A stretch of 5,744 nt of DNA, from assembly GCA_005793785.1 (NCBI GenBank), contig SXPW01000092.1, positions 1 through 5,744 on the forward strand, given 5' to 3'. The position numbers and the translations under genes are program-made. The notes below the pieces were generated by a model. The model was not told the DNA's origin, ran no database searches, and worked only from the letters and a program-made list of their open reading frames with translations. Source of the DNA: Actinomycetota bacterium (GTDB taxonomy: Bacteria > Actinomycetota > Acidimicrobiia > Acidimicrobiales > Ilumatobacteraceae). Numbering within the stretch: position 1 is the first letter of the stretch; each line of letters opens with the position of its first letter. Of the stretch, positions 1 to 5,744 are shown piece after piece.

Positions 1-81
1 AAGTTGACGCACCGCAGCGTTCAACGCTGGCAACGTCGCACGAGGGTGTGGGTCGCGAGAGCGGCCCGCACCCTCGGTGTT

Positions 82-110
82 TTTGGGCCACTTGTGTTCA
101 CTCGTACCAT
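82..110 (+). promoter_or_regulatory. Weak candidate promoter for the protease
   Basis: TACCAT at 105-110 fits the actinobacterial -10 pattern TAnnnT. TTTGGG at 82-87, 17 bases upstream, is a poor -35. Transcription from here would begin near 117, just before the ATG at 130, which agrees with that start. This is pattern matching only; such hexamers arise by chance, and the real promoter may lie left of the window. Confidence 0.2.
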
Positions 111-129
111 GGGCGTCGAGCGTTTCATC

Positions 130-1656
130 ATGGGTGCCAAGTGTCGATACGTCATGGTTGCGGCAGTACTGGTAACTGCGCTACTTCCAGTTTCGAACGA
201 CGTGGCGATGTCGAGCACTCGTGCCGAGACGCCGCCTGCGTACGTGGAATCGTCATCTGGACGTTTTGAACCCGCAATTGCCGGTACTCCGTGCTCTCGG
301 CGTCTTGTGGTCCGCACGGTGGCGCAAGTGCGTTATCGCTGCACCCCTGTCGGACGTTCGTTGAAGTGGCGTCGTGTCGGATCAGCCGCAACCTCCAGCA
401 CCACCGTTGCACCAATGATTACGACGAGTACCACCACGACGACCATCGAGCCCTATCGACAGCCAACGGCGGCAGGTTCCTCACCCGATCTTTGTCGACT
501 ACGAGACCAAAGCACGCAACGTCGAACCTATGGACAACTTCTCGCGGGGTTCCCCGTCATCGAGACCAACCTTGCGTCACGCGGAACGTTCATTTTCGGG
601 TTGATACCAATCGACTTCGCAGACTTGCGCGGAGAGTCAAACGTGATGGCACGAGTGACCGACCAGATGCGACTCGTCACCGAGTGGTACGACATGGTGT
701 CCGAGGGGCGAGTCAAGATCGAGTGGCGTGTGCACGAGAATTGGGTGAGGGTGCCAGGCCCGTCGACGAATTATTCGATGAGTCGCTCCCGAAGTGACGA
801 CAACACCTTGGCGAACGCGGCATTCGCTGCGGCCGATTCAAGTTTCGACTTCTCGAGTGTTCGGGCGGTCGCCTTCGTCCTGCCTGCGGGTCAGACGTTC
901 ATGGCGGAGGGCGTACAGGGGTTCTTGCACAGCCAATTTGGTTCCACGGGCGGATACGCAACCGCGGAGGGACGCGTCTACAACTACATGATTGCCGGCT
1001 CCTACTTCGATCGGCAGTACAAGAACTACTGGTCCTACTGGGCGCACGAGACGGGACACATGTTCCCGCTGCCGGATCTCTACGACCAGAACACCCAGTG
1101 GTGGATCGGTAAACAAACCGAGATTCCGGGCGGACCTTTCTCGGGTTTCGACATGATGGCGAATCAGGACGGTCCGAGCCGAACCCTGAGTGCTTGGTTG
1201 CGATTCGTGATGGGCTGGCTCGCCGATGCGCAAGTGTTCTGCAAACCAGTCGCAGATCTGACGGAAGCACGTATCACCATCGTGCCAATTGACGAAAGAT
1301 CATCGGGAGTGAAGACGGTGCTGGTGCCACTCTCCAGTTCCAAATTGCTGGTGGTGGAGTCGAGACGCGCAAACAAGAAGTTCGACTGTGAGGGAACGGG
1401 CACCGGATCGTCCACCTGGCGCGCACGAAATGGAGTCATCGTCTATACCGCGGACATGACTCTGGGACACGGCGAGGGATTCCAAGCGCTCGTCGCGCCG
1501 ACGGGTCGTGGCTTGCAGAGCCTCCAAACTTGCTCGTCACCGCCACAATACGACGCAATCCTCGGAGTTGGTGACGAAGTGACGAGTAACGGCGTGCGGG
1601 TACGCGTACTCAGCAGCGGACTTTACGACACCATCGAGTTGTCGAAGTCGGGATGA
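130..1656 (+). CDS. Secreted M6-like zinc metalloprotease with Thr-rich linker
   Basis: Probable exported zinc endopeptidase related to the M6 (immune inhibitor A-like) family. Numbered from the ATG at 130 (508 aa): a signal peptide spans about 1-33 (hydrophobic core MVAAVLVTALLPV, possible cleavage after TRA). A small module follows with Cys55 and Cys71 and a closing LKW motif, then a Thr/Ser-rich linker (about 87-106) and the catalytic region. The zinc motif HETGH lies at 306-310, followed by PLPDLYD with Asp316 where M6 enzymes have their third-ligand region. A Met-turn-like FDMM is at 340-343, then the LSAWLRFVMGWL block typical of M6 proteins. The C-terminal part looks beta-rich, with LLVVESRR and GVIVYTADM blocks. 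The frame is open to the left edge: TTG at 4 and ATG at 109 are other starts. I prefer 130 because it gives a normal signal peptide, whereas the TTG form adds an Arg-rich leader. No strong ribosome site precedes any of them. Substrate unknown. Confidence 0.8.
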   Translation: MGAKCRYVMVAAVLVTALLPVSNDVAMSSTRAETPPAYVESSSGRFEPAIAGTPCSRRLVVRTVAQVRYRCTPVGRSLKWRRVGSAATSSTTVAPMITTSTTTTTIEPYRQPTAAGSSPDLCRLRDQSTQRRTYGQLLAGFPVIETNLASRGTFIFGLIPIDFADLRGESNVMARVTDQMRLVTEWYDMVSEGRVKIEWRVHENWVRVPGPSTNYSMSRSRSDDNTLANAAFAAADSSFDFSSVRAVAFVLPAGQTFMAEGVQGFLHSQFGSTGGYATAEGRVYNYMIAGSYFDRQYKNYWSYWAHETGHMFPLPDLYDQNTQWWIGKQTEIPGGPFSGFDMMANQDGPSRTLSAWLRFVMGWLADAQVFCKPVADLTEARITIVPIDERSSGVKTVLVPLSSSKLLVVESRRANKKFDCEGTGTGSSTWRARNGVIVYTADMTLGHGEGFQALVAPTGRGLQSLQTCSSPPQYDAILGVGDEVTSNGVRVRVLSSGLYDTIELSKSG

Positions 1657-1657
1657 G

Positions 1658-3001
1658 TCAGCCGGTGTAGTGCTTGTCGGCGATGTTCAAGGCTTCGTCG
1701 AGGATCGACAAGCCCGTACGCAAATCGGCCTCACTGGTCGTGCACGGCGGTACCACGTGGATGCGGTTGAAGTGCGTGAACGGCCAGAGACCTTGCTGCT
1801 TGCAGAACGCGACGATTTCGGCCATGGGTTTGGCGTCGGCGCCGGCTGCATTGAAGGGCACGTACGGAGCGCGGGATTCACGATCCTTCACGAGTTCGAT
1901 CGCCCAGAACATTCCGAGACCACGAACGTCACCGACCGACGGATGTTTGTCCTTCAGTCGGTCGAGTTCCGGAGCGACGACGTTTTCCGCCATCTTTCGC
2001 ACGTGCTCGAGCACCTTCTCTTCCTTGAAGATGTTGATCGAGGCAACGGCCGCCGCACATGCAAGTGGGTGACCCATGTAGGTGAGGCCGCCGGGGTAGA
2101 CGCGTTCCTTGAAGGTGTCGGCGATCTTCTGGCTGATCACGACGCCACCCAGCGGAACGTAGCCCGAGTTCACTCCCTTGGCGAAGCAGATGAGGTCGGG
2201 TGTGACGTGCCATTTGTTCACGGCGAACCATTCACCGCAACGCCCGAACCCCGCCATGACCTCGTCGCACATCATGACGATGCCGTACTTGGTGCAGAGG
2301 TCTCGCACGCCCTGTAGGTAACCCTCCGGTGGAACCAGGATGCCGTTGGTACCGACCACGGTTTCCAGTCCGATCATCGCCACCGTGTGCGGACCCTCCA
2401 CCATGAGGACGTCCTCCAGGTGTTGGAGGGCGCGTTCGCACTCTTCCTTTTCATTCGACGAATGGAACGCGGAACGATACGGATACGGACCCCAGAACTT
2501 CACCGCTCCGGAGGCGCCGGTTTCGTTCGGCCAGCGGCGCGGATCCCCGGTGAGGGCAATCGCCCCGGAGGTGGAGCCGTGGTACGAGCGGTACATCGTG
2601 AGGATCTTGTGTCGACCCGTGTGCAACTTGGCGAGGCGTACCGCGTTTTCTGCTGCTTCGGCACCGCCGTTGGTGAAGAACACCATGTTGAGGTCACCGG
2701 GCGCCACCTCGGCGATGAGTCGAGCGGCCTCCGAACGCATCTCGTTGGCGTGGAAGGGGGCGATCGTGCACATCTTTGCCGCGTATTCCTGGATGGCCTT
2801 CACCAATTTGGGGTGTTGATGTCCGATGTTCACGTTCACCAGTTGGCTGGAGAAGTCGAGGAACTTCTTTCCGTTGGAGTCCCAGAAGTGCGAGCCCTCG
2901 GCCTTGACGACATCGACAGGATCGATGAGTGCCTGCGCCGACCATGAATGAAACACATGCTTGCGGTCGTCGAGGTAGGCCTTGGTTTTCTCGGTGGGCA
3001 T
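1658..3001 (-). CDS. Class III PLP aminotransferase (taurine/omega-amino acid:pyruvate type)
   Basis: Cytosolic fold-type I, PLP-dependent transaminase of 447 aa, a full-length size for class III. It would move an amino group from an amine or amino acid to a keto acid such as pyruvate or 2-oxoglutarate. Visible signatures are the phosphate-binding FTNGGAEAAENA region (109-120), Tyr140-His141-Gly142 that stacks on the PLP ring, Asp246 in MCDEVMAGFGR that pairs with the pyridine nitrogen, the Schiff-base Lys275 in FAKGVNSGYVPLGG, and Thr307 in GGLTYMGHPLA. The SYHGSTSGAIALTGDPRRWP and EVMAGFGR wording resembles taurine-pyruvate and related omega-transaminases as I remember them, but motifs do not fix the substrate. 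The start ATG (2999-3001) has AGTAGG 8 bases upstream. The gene lies 32 bp downstream of glutamate dehydrogenase on the same strand, probably in one operon. Its stop is one base from the stop of the opposing protease gene. Confidence 0.9.
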   Translation of the reverse strand: MPTEKTKAYLDDRKHVFHSWSAQALIDPVDVVKAEGSHFWDSNGKKFLDFSSQLVNVNIGHQHPKLVKAIQEYAAKMCTIAPFHANEMRSEAARLIAEVAPGDLNMVFFTNGGAEAAENAVRLAKLHTGRHKILTMYRSYHGSTSGAIALTGDPRRWPNETGASGAVKFWGPYPYRSAFHSSNEKEECERALQHLEDVLMVEGPHTVAMIGLETVVGTNGILVPPEGYLQGVRDLCTKYGIVMMCDEVMAGFGRCGEWFAVNKWHVTPDLICFAKGVNSGYVPLGGVVISQKIADTFKERVYPGGLTYMGHPLACAAAVASINIFKEEKVLEHVRKMAENVVAPELDRLKDKHPSVGDVRGLGMFWAIELVKDRESRAPYVPFNAAGADAKPMAEIVAFCKQQGLWPFTHFNRIHVVPPCTTSEADLRTGLSILDEALNIADKHYTG

Positions 3002-3009
3002 ACGACAAG

Positions 3010-3015
3010 CCTACT
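3010..3015 (-). promoter_or_regulatory. Ribosome binding site of the aminotransferase
   Basis: Read on the minus strand this is AGTAGG, five of six bases matching AGGAGG, with an 8-base spacer to the ATG ending at 3001. It lies in the 32-bp gap after the glutamate dehydrogenase stop. No promoter or hairpin is evident in that gap, which supports co-transcription. Confidence 0.6.
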
Positions 3016-3033
3016 TAGCAAAGCATTCGCGTA

Positions 3034-4314
3034 TCACGGGTGCAACCCGCGGAGTTGATGCGCGTCGGCGAGAGCCTTCACTCCGAGCACTGACGCGGAC
3101 CGTCGGTAGGAGAGGTTGTGCTCTTGCGAGAACGCATGCAATCGCTTGAACGCTGATTGCATCGTCGAAACGACCGATGCGTTGACTTCATCCTCATCCC
3201 ATTGCAAGTGCGCATAGTTTTGACATTGCTCGAGGTACGAGCACGTAACACCGCCGGCGTTGGCATAGATATCGGGCACCACGATGACACCACGATCGTT
3301 CAAGACGTCGTCTGCTCCGGGGGTGAGTGGTCCGTTCGCACCCTCGATGACGTACGTGGCGGTGAGTGATCGTGCCTCGTTGGTGTCGATTGCGCCGCCG
3401 AGAGCGCACGGCATGGCGATATCGGAAGGCAAGGAGAATACGCCGGCCGAACTCTCGATACCGCGAGCAATCACCTCGCCGACGTTTGCATCGACCACGC
3501 TGCCGAGACCACGCTGCGTGGCATGTACGAGCGCCGTGACGTCGATGCCACGTTCATCCGCGATGACGCCGCCGACGTCGGAGATCCCAACGATTCGCGC
3601 ACCGCGTTCGGCGGCGAGGCGCGCAGCCCACATGCCGACGTTGCCGAAACCTTGGATGACGATGCGCTTGCCATCGAGGGACGTACCCCGTGCATGGCAC
3701 ACGAGGGACGCCGCTTCGACGACACCACGTCCGGTTGCGGAGTCGCGACCGAGTGAACCTCCGAGTGCCAGCGGTTTACCCGTGACGACGCCGGGCACGG
3801 CATGACCGATTCCGATCGAGTACTGATCCATGACCCATGCCATGACCTGAGCGTTCGTGCCCACGTCGGGGGCGGGAACGTCCTTGTCGGGTCCGAGAAA
3901 GGCGAAGATTTCAGAGACGTAGCGACGAGTGACGCGTTCCAGTTCGCGGGGACTCAACTGCTTGGGGTCGATGGAGATGCCGCCCTTTGCTCCGCCAAGC
4001 GGCAAGTTCATCAACGCGGTCTTGAGCGACATCGCGGCGGCGAGTGACACCGTTTCGTCGCGATTGACCGATGGATGGAACCGCAGACCGCCCTTTGCGG
4101 GTCCTCGGGTGATGTTGTGCTGCACCCTCCAGCCGGTGAATCGGACCCGCGTACCGTCATCGCGGCGAATCGGAATCGATACCTCGAGCACTCGTCGCGG
4201 CGCGATGAGGTTCTCGATCACGCCGTCCTCGAGTTTGAGCCACTCTCCGGCCTCTCGCATCCGGAATTCGACCGACGCCAGGGACTGATCGGTGGTGTGG
4301 TCTGTTGACGCCAT
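3034..4314 (-). CDS. gdhA: Glutamate dehydrogenase (Glu/Leu/Phe/Val dehydrogenase family)
   Basis: Catalyses the reversible reaction 2-oxoglutarate + ammonium + NAD(P)H to glutamate in the cytosol. With the ATG at 4314 the protein is 426 aa, usual for the hexameric short form. The N-terminal ELFV domain holds the substrate lysines Lys74 (AKGGLRFHP), Lys98 (SLKTAL) and Lys110 (GGAKGG), and catalytic Asp150 (PAPDVGTNAQVMAW). The Rossmann domain has GFGNVG (222-227) followed by Asp246 in ISDVGG. Ser359 in GGVTCSYLE matches the glutamate-side-chain serine of clostridial GDH; with Lys74 it favours glutamate over leucine or phenylalanine. NAD versus NADP preference cannot be read safely. A GTG at 4368 would add 18 residues, but the extension is unlike the family and overlaps the probable promoter and GlnR-like site. 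GGAG (plus-strand 4327-4330) lies 12 bases upstream of the ATG, a rather long spacer. The gene is divergent from amt and upstream of the aminotransferase. Confidence 0.93.
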   Translation of the reverse strand: MASTDHTTDQSLASVEFRMREAGEWLKLEDGVIENLIAPRRVLEVSIPIRRDDGTRVRFTGWRVQHNITRGPAKGGLRFHPSVNRDETVSLAAAMSLKTALMNLPLGGAKGGISIDPKQLSPRELERVTRRYVSEIFAFLGPDKDVPAPDVGTNAQVMAWVMDQYSIGIGHAVPGVVTGKPLALGGSLGRDSATGRGVVEAASLVCHARGTSLDGKRIVIQGFGNVGMWAARLAAERGARIVGISDVGGVIADERGIDVTALVHATQRGLGSVVDANVGEVIARGIESSAGVFSLPSDIAMPCALGGAIDTNEARSLTATYVIEGANGPLTPGADDVLNDRGVIVVPDIYANAGGVTCSYLEQCQNYAHLQWDEDEVNASVVSTMQSAFKRLHAFSQEHNLSYRRSASVLGVKALADAHQLRGLHP

Positions 4315-4346
4315 TGTCGTTGGCGGCTCCGTTGCCGCTTTACGAA

Positions 4347-4352
4347 ATGTTA
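4347..4352 (-). promoter_or_regulatory. Candidate -10 element for gdhA
   Basis: Read on the minus strand this is TAACAT, a good TAnnnT match in the A+T-rich part of the intergenic region. Transcription would start near 4340, about 26 bases before the ATG at 4314. That would leave the alternative GTG at 4368 outside the transcript. No convincing -35 stands at the expected distance; activator-dependent promoters often lack one. Inference from pattern only. Confidence 0.35.
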
Positions 4353-4363
4353 GACGATACGAA

Positions 4364-4401
4364 TACACATTTCGGAAACACTTCGCTGACAGTCGTGAAA
4401 C
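4364..4401 (+). promoter_or_regulatory. GlnR-like nitrogen regulator binding site
   Basis: Four pentamers occur with exact 6-base spacers: TACAC (4364-4368), GAAAC (4375-4379), CTGAC (4386-4390), GAAAC (4397-4401). The Streptomyces GlnR consensus is GTnAC-n6-GAAAC-n6-GTnAC-n6-GAAAC. Both GAAAC units are perfect, the third pentamer matches three of four fixed bases and the first two of four, 15 of 18 overall. GlnR is an OmpR-type regulator known to control amt-glnK and glutamate metabolism genes in actinobacteria. The site lies centrally between gdhA and amt, so it could serve both. That this organism has GlnR is assumed, not seen. Confidence 0.55.
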
Positions 4402-4417
4402 CTTGGTGTTCTACGGT
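4386..4417 (+). promoter_or_regulatory. Candidate promoter for amt-glnB
   Basis: CTGACA (4386-4391) matches TTGACA in five of six bases and TACGGT (4412-4417) fits TAnnnT, but the 20-base spacer is longer than the usual 16-18. The -35-like hexamer overlaps the GlnR-like array, so the match may be accidental or the promoter may depend on an activator. Transcription would start near 4424, giving a leader of about 55 bases. Confidence 0.3.
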
Positions 4418-4467
4418 CATGATGCCGAGTCAGCGTCGCCTCTGCGTTTCACAACAAACCGAAACAC

Positions 4468-4474
4468 GAGGTGA
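4468..4474 (+). promoter_or_regulatory. Strong ribosome binding site that fixes the amt start
   Basis: GAGGTGA is fully complementary to the anti-Shine-Dalgarno end of 16S rRNA and lies 5 bases before the ATG at 4480. The in-frame GTG at 4471 falls inside this motif, so it is part of the ribosome site and not the start codon. Confidence 0.8.
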
Positions 4475-4479
4475 TCGAA

Positions 4480-5673
4480 ATGGAAAGTGCAGGACTTGTC
4501 TGGGTGCTGGTGTCGTCAGCGTTGGTGCTGTTCATGACCCCGGGACTTGCGTTCTTCTACGGAGGCATGGATCGTCGACGCAACGTGCTGAACATGTTGC
4601 TGATGAACTTCTACTGCGTACTCGCCGTTCCCGTGCTCTGGATGCTGCTCGGTTACTCGCTGGCGCAAGTCCCGTTCGAGAACGACTTCATTGGAGGATT
4701 CGATTCCTTTGCACTGAGTGACGTCACGGTCGCCGGTGACGGTGGGACGCTCGCCACGATTGCGTTTCTCGGGATGTTCGCGGCGATTACACCGGCGCTC
4801 ATCTCCGGGGCGGTTGCTGGACGTATGAAGTTCAGCGCCTGGGCGATGTTCGTGCCGTTGTGGCTCTTCATCGTGTACGTACCGGTGTTCAAGTGGGTGT
4901 ACGGCGGATGGCTCGGTCAGCGTGGCTCACTCGACTTTGCTGGTGGCACCGCGATTCACGTCAACGCCGGAATCGCGGCCCTTGCGGCAGTGTTGGTGCT
5001 CGGCAAGCGACGGGTGGATCCGGCGCCGCCGCACTCAATGCCGCTCGTGATGATTGGAACCGGCATCCTGTGGTTCGGTTGGTTCGGGTTCAACGCCGGT
5101 TCGGCACTGGCTGCCAACGGTCAAGCTGCCCAAGCATTCATGAACACTTTCCTTGCTGGTGCCGCAGCTGGACTTGCATGGATACTCGTCGAGTGGGTAC
5201 GTGATGGTCGTCCTTCGAATCTCGGTGCTGCCTCGGGCATCGTTGCGGGTTTGGTGGCAATCACCCCGGCCGCCGGCTACGTGTCGGGCGTCGGTCCGCT
5301 TGCCATCGGCGCGATCGCCGGTGTGGTGTGCTGTTATGCGGTGCGACTCAAGAACAAATTCGGCTACGACGATGCGCTCGACGTGGTCGGAGTGCATTTC
5401 GTCGGCGGACTGGTGGGTTCGCTGCTCATCGGATTCTTCGCCAATCCGGAGTTCTTCGAGGGGTCCTTCGGCGCAGGAATGTTCTACGGCGGCTCCGTGG
5501 ACCTGCTGATTGAGCAAGCGATTGCCAATGGTGCGGCAATCGTGTGGTCGTTCGTGCTCACCTATGTGATCATGAAGGTGTTGGCCGCAACCATCGGCGT
5601 GCGAGCGGACGAACAAGCAGAGCTGACCGGGCTGGATCTGGCACTGCATTCAGAGACCGCGTATCACGACTAA
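4480..5673 (+). CDS. amtB: Ammonium transporter, Amt/AmtB family
   Basis: Inner-membrane ammonium transporter, 397 aa, trimeric in known homologues, with about 11 hydrophobic segments visible. Family landmarks line up with E. coli AmtB from memory: an FYGGM block near the N-terminus, gate Phe100 (FAAIT) and Phe204 (WFGFNAGSA), Asp152 and His160 (DFAGGTAIH), Ser208, and His306 (VVGVHFVGG), which completes the twin-His pore. The position of E. coli Trp148 at the outer ammonium site appears to be Tyr141 (KWVYGGW). The cytoplasmic tail ends IGVRADEQAELTGLDL...ETAY, like the PII-contacting tail of AmtB. There is no cleavable signal peptide; the protein starts almost directly with the first membrane segment. 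It is the first gene of an operon with a PII gene 30 bp downstream, the classic amtB-glnK pair, which implies Amt is blocked by PII when nitrogen is plentiful. Start chosen by the strong ribosome site. Confidence 0.96.
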   Translation: MESAGLVWVLVSSALVLFMTPGLAFFYGGMDRRRNVLNMLLMNFYCVLAVPVLWMLLGYSLAQVPFENDFIGGFDSFALSDVTVAGDGGTLATIAFLGMFAAITPALISGAVAGRMKFSAWAMFVPLWLFIVYVPVFKWVYGGWLGQRGSLDFAGGTAIHVNAGIAALAAVLVLGKRRVDPAPPHSMPLVMIGTGILWFGWFGFNAGSALAANGQAAQAFMNTFLAGAAAGLAWILVEWVRDGRPSNLGAASGIVAGLVAITPAAGYVSGVGPLAIGAIAGVVCCYAVRLKNKFGYDDALDVVGVHFVGGLVGSLLIGFFANPEFFEGSFGAGMFYGGSVDLLIEQAIANGAAIVWSFVLTYVIMKVLAATIGVRADEQAELTGLDLALHSETAYHD

Positions 5674-5689
5674 TCAACAGGAAACGAAC

Positions 5690-5694
5690 AGGAG
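5690..5694 (+). promoter_or_regulatory. Ribosome binding site of the PII gene
   Basis: AGGAG lies 9 bases before the ATG at 5704. It overlaps the second of two AACAGGA copies (5676-5682 and 5687-5693) that are spaced 11 bases apart in the 30-bp gap after amt. Only the second is at working distance from the start. Confidence 0.7.
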
Positions 5695-5703
5695 ACCAAC
5701 GAC

Positions 5704-5744
5704 ATGAAGCTCATTACGGCAATCATCAAGCCCTTCAAGCTCGA
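5704..5744 (+). CDS. glnB: PII nitrogen regulatory protein, N-terminus only (GlnB/GlnK)
   Basis: Only 13 codons and two bases are in the window: MKLITAIIKPFKL. This is the near-invariant first beta strand of PII proteins (the IIKPFKL block), small trimeric cytosolic sensors of ATP/ADP and 2-oxoglutarate. Position 30 bp after amt with a good AGGAG site supports an amt-PII operon, where the protein would bind and close the transporter. The T-loop and any modification site (Tyr51 in many homologues) lie beyond the right edge. GlnB and GlnK cannot be separated on this evidence; linkage to amt would favour the name GlnK. Confidence 0.9.
   Translation, partial: MKLITAIIKPFKL

Larger units (their letters stand above)
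4315..4479. promoter_or_regulatory. Divergent control region between gdhA and amt
   Basis: This 165-bp region separates two divergently transcribed nitrogen-assimilation genes, so promoters for both must lie in or near it. It is visibly richer in A+T than the flanking genes around 4341-4380. It contains a GlnR-like four-pentamer array in its middle, candidate promoter hexamers on each side, and the two ribosome binding sites near its ends. A short inverted pair, GTTTC at 4446-4450 and GAAAC at 4461-4465, sits just upstream of amt; it is too short to call a structure. Confidence 0.75.

Noticed and set aside
1..129. Protease coding from the TTG at position 4
   Set aside because: The added 42 residues are Arg-rich and unlike a signal peptide n-region, while starting at 130 gives a normal one. 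The frame is open to the edge, so a longer form is not excluded, only less likely.
1600..1609. Perfect 10-base palindrome GTACGCGTAC near the end of the protease gene
   Set aside because: It has no T-run and lies inside coding sequence, so it is not a credible intrinsic terminator; a single short palindrome is expected by chance.
1670..2317. A 215-codon open frame on the plus strand opposite the aminotransferase
   Set aside because: It is a shadow of the aminotransferase gene, with no recognisable domain or ribosome site; the minus-strand frame carries the full PLP enzyme signatures.
4446..4465. Inverted pair GTTTC/GAAAC upstream of amtB, possible second regulator site or leader hairpin
   Set aside because: The 5-base arms with a 10-base loop would be weak, and neither copy has a GTnAC partner at the 6-base spacing expected of a GlnR box.
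5035..5649. A 204-codon open frame on the minus strand opposite amtB
   Set aside because: It lies wholly within amtB, its product is rich in His, Arg and Gln without family motifs, and such antisense frames are common in G+C-rich genes. The plus-strand Amt reading is unambiguous.
5676..5693. Two AACAGGA copies 11 bases apart in the amt-PII gap
   Set aside because: The second is the ribosome binding site and the first may be a chance purine-rich copy. Two 7-base copies are too little to call a repeat with a function.

Overview
The window is G+C-rich bacterial DNA with actinobacterial character. It carries four genes and the start of a fifth. The best guess for the source is Acidimicrobiia (Ilumatobacter-like). 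The clue is the first gene product, a secreted protease that opens with a short two-Cys module ending in a 'LKW'-type motif, followed by a Thr-rich linker, a layout I associate with that group. This taxonomic call is inference; there is no rRNA or other decisive marker.

Layout, left to right. (1) Plus strand, 130-1656: a secreted M6-like zinc metalloprotease with an HExxH motif; its reading frame stays open to the left edge, so the start is uncertain. (2) Minus strand, 3001-1658: a class III PLP-dependent aminotransferase that most resembles taurine/omega-amino acid:pyruvate transaminases. It ends tail-to-tail with the protease, one base apart. (3) Minus strand, 4314-3034: glutamate dehydrogenase, 32 bp upstream of the aminotransferase and probably in one operon with it. 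(4) A 165-bp divergent control region, 4315-4479. (5) Plus strand, 4480-5673: an AmtB-type ammonium transporter. (6) Plus strand, from 5704 and cut by the right edge: a PII signalling protein (GlnB/GlnK).

The right two thirds form a coherent nitrogen-assimilation locus. Amt brings in ammonium, PII would gate Amt and report nitrogen status, glutamate dehydrogenase fixes ammonium into glutamate (or releases it), and the aminotransferase moves amino groups between amino compounds and keto acids. The divergent control region contains a four-pentamer array, 15 of 18 specified positions, with the spacing of an actinobacterial GlnR box. A single nitrogen regulator could therefore drive both arms. 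This is the most interesting regulatory signal in the window.

I found no mobile element, CRISPR array, RNA gene, toxin-antitoxin pair or defence system. I see no evidence for a wholly new system; the less ordinary items are the protease architecture, the gdh-aminotransferase pairing and the GlnR-like site. No gene-free stretch exceeds 300 bases.
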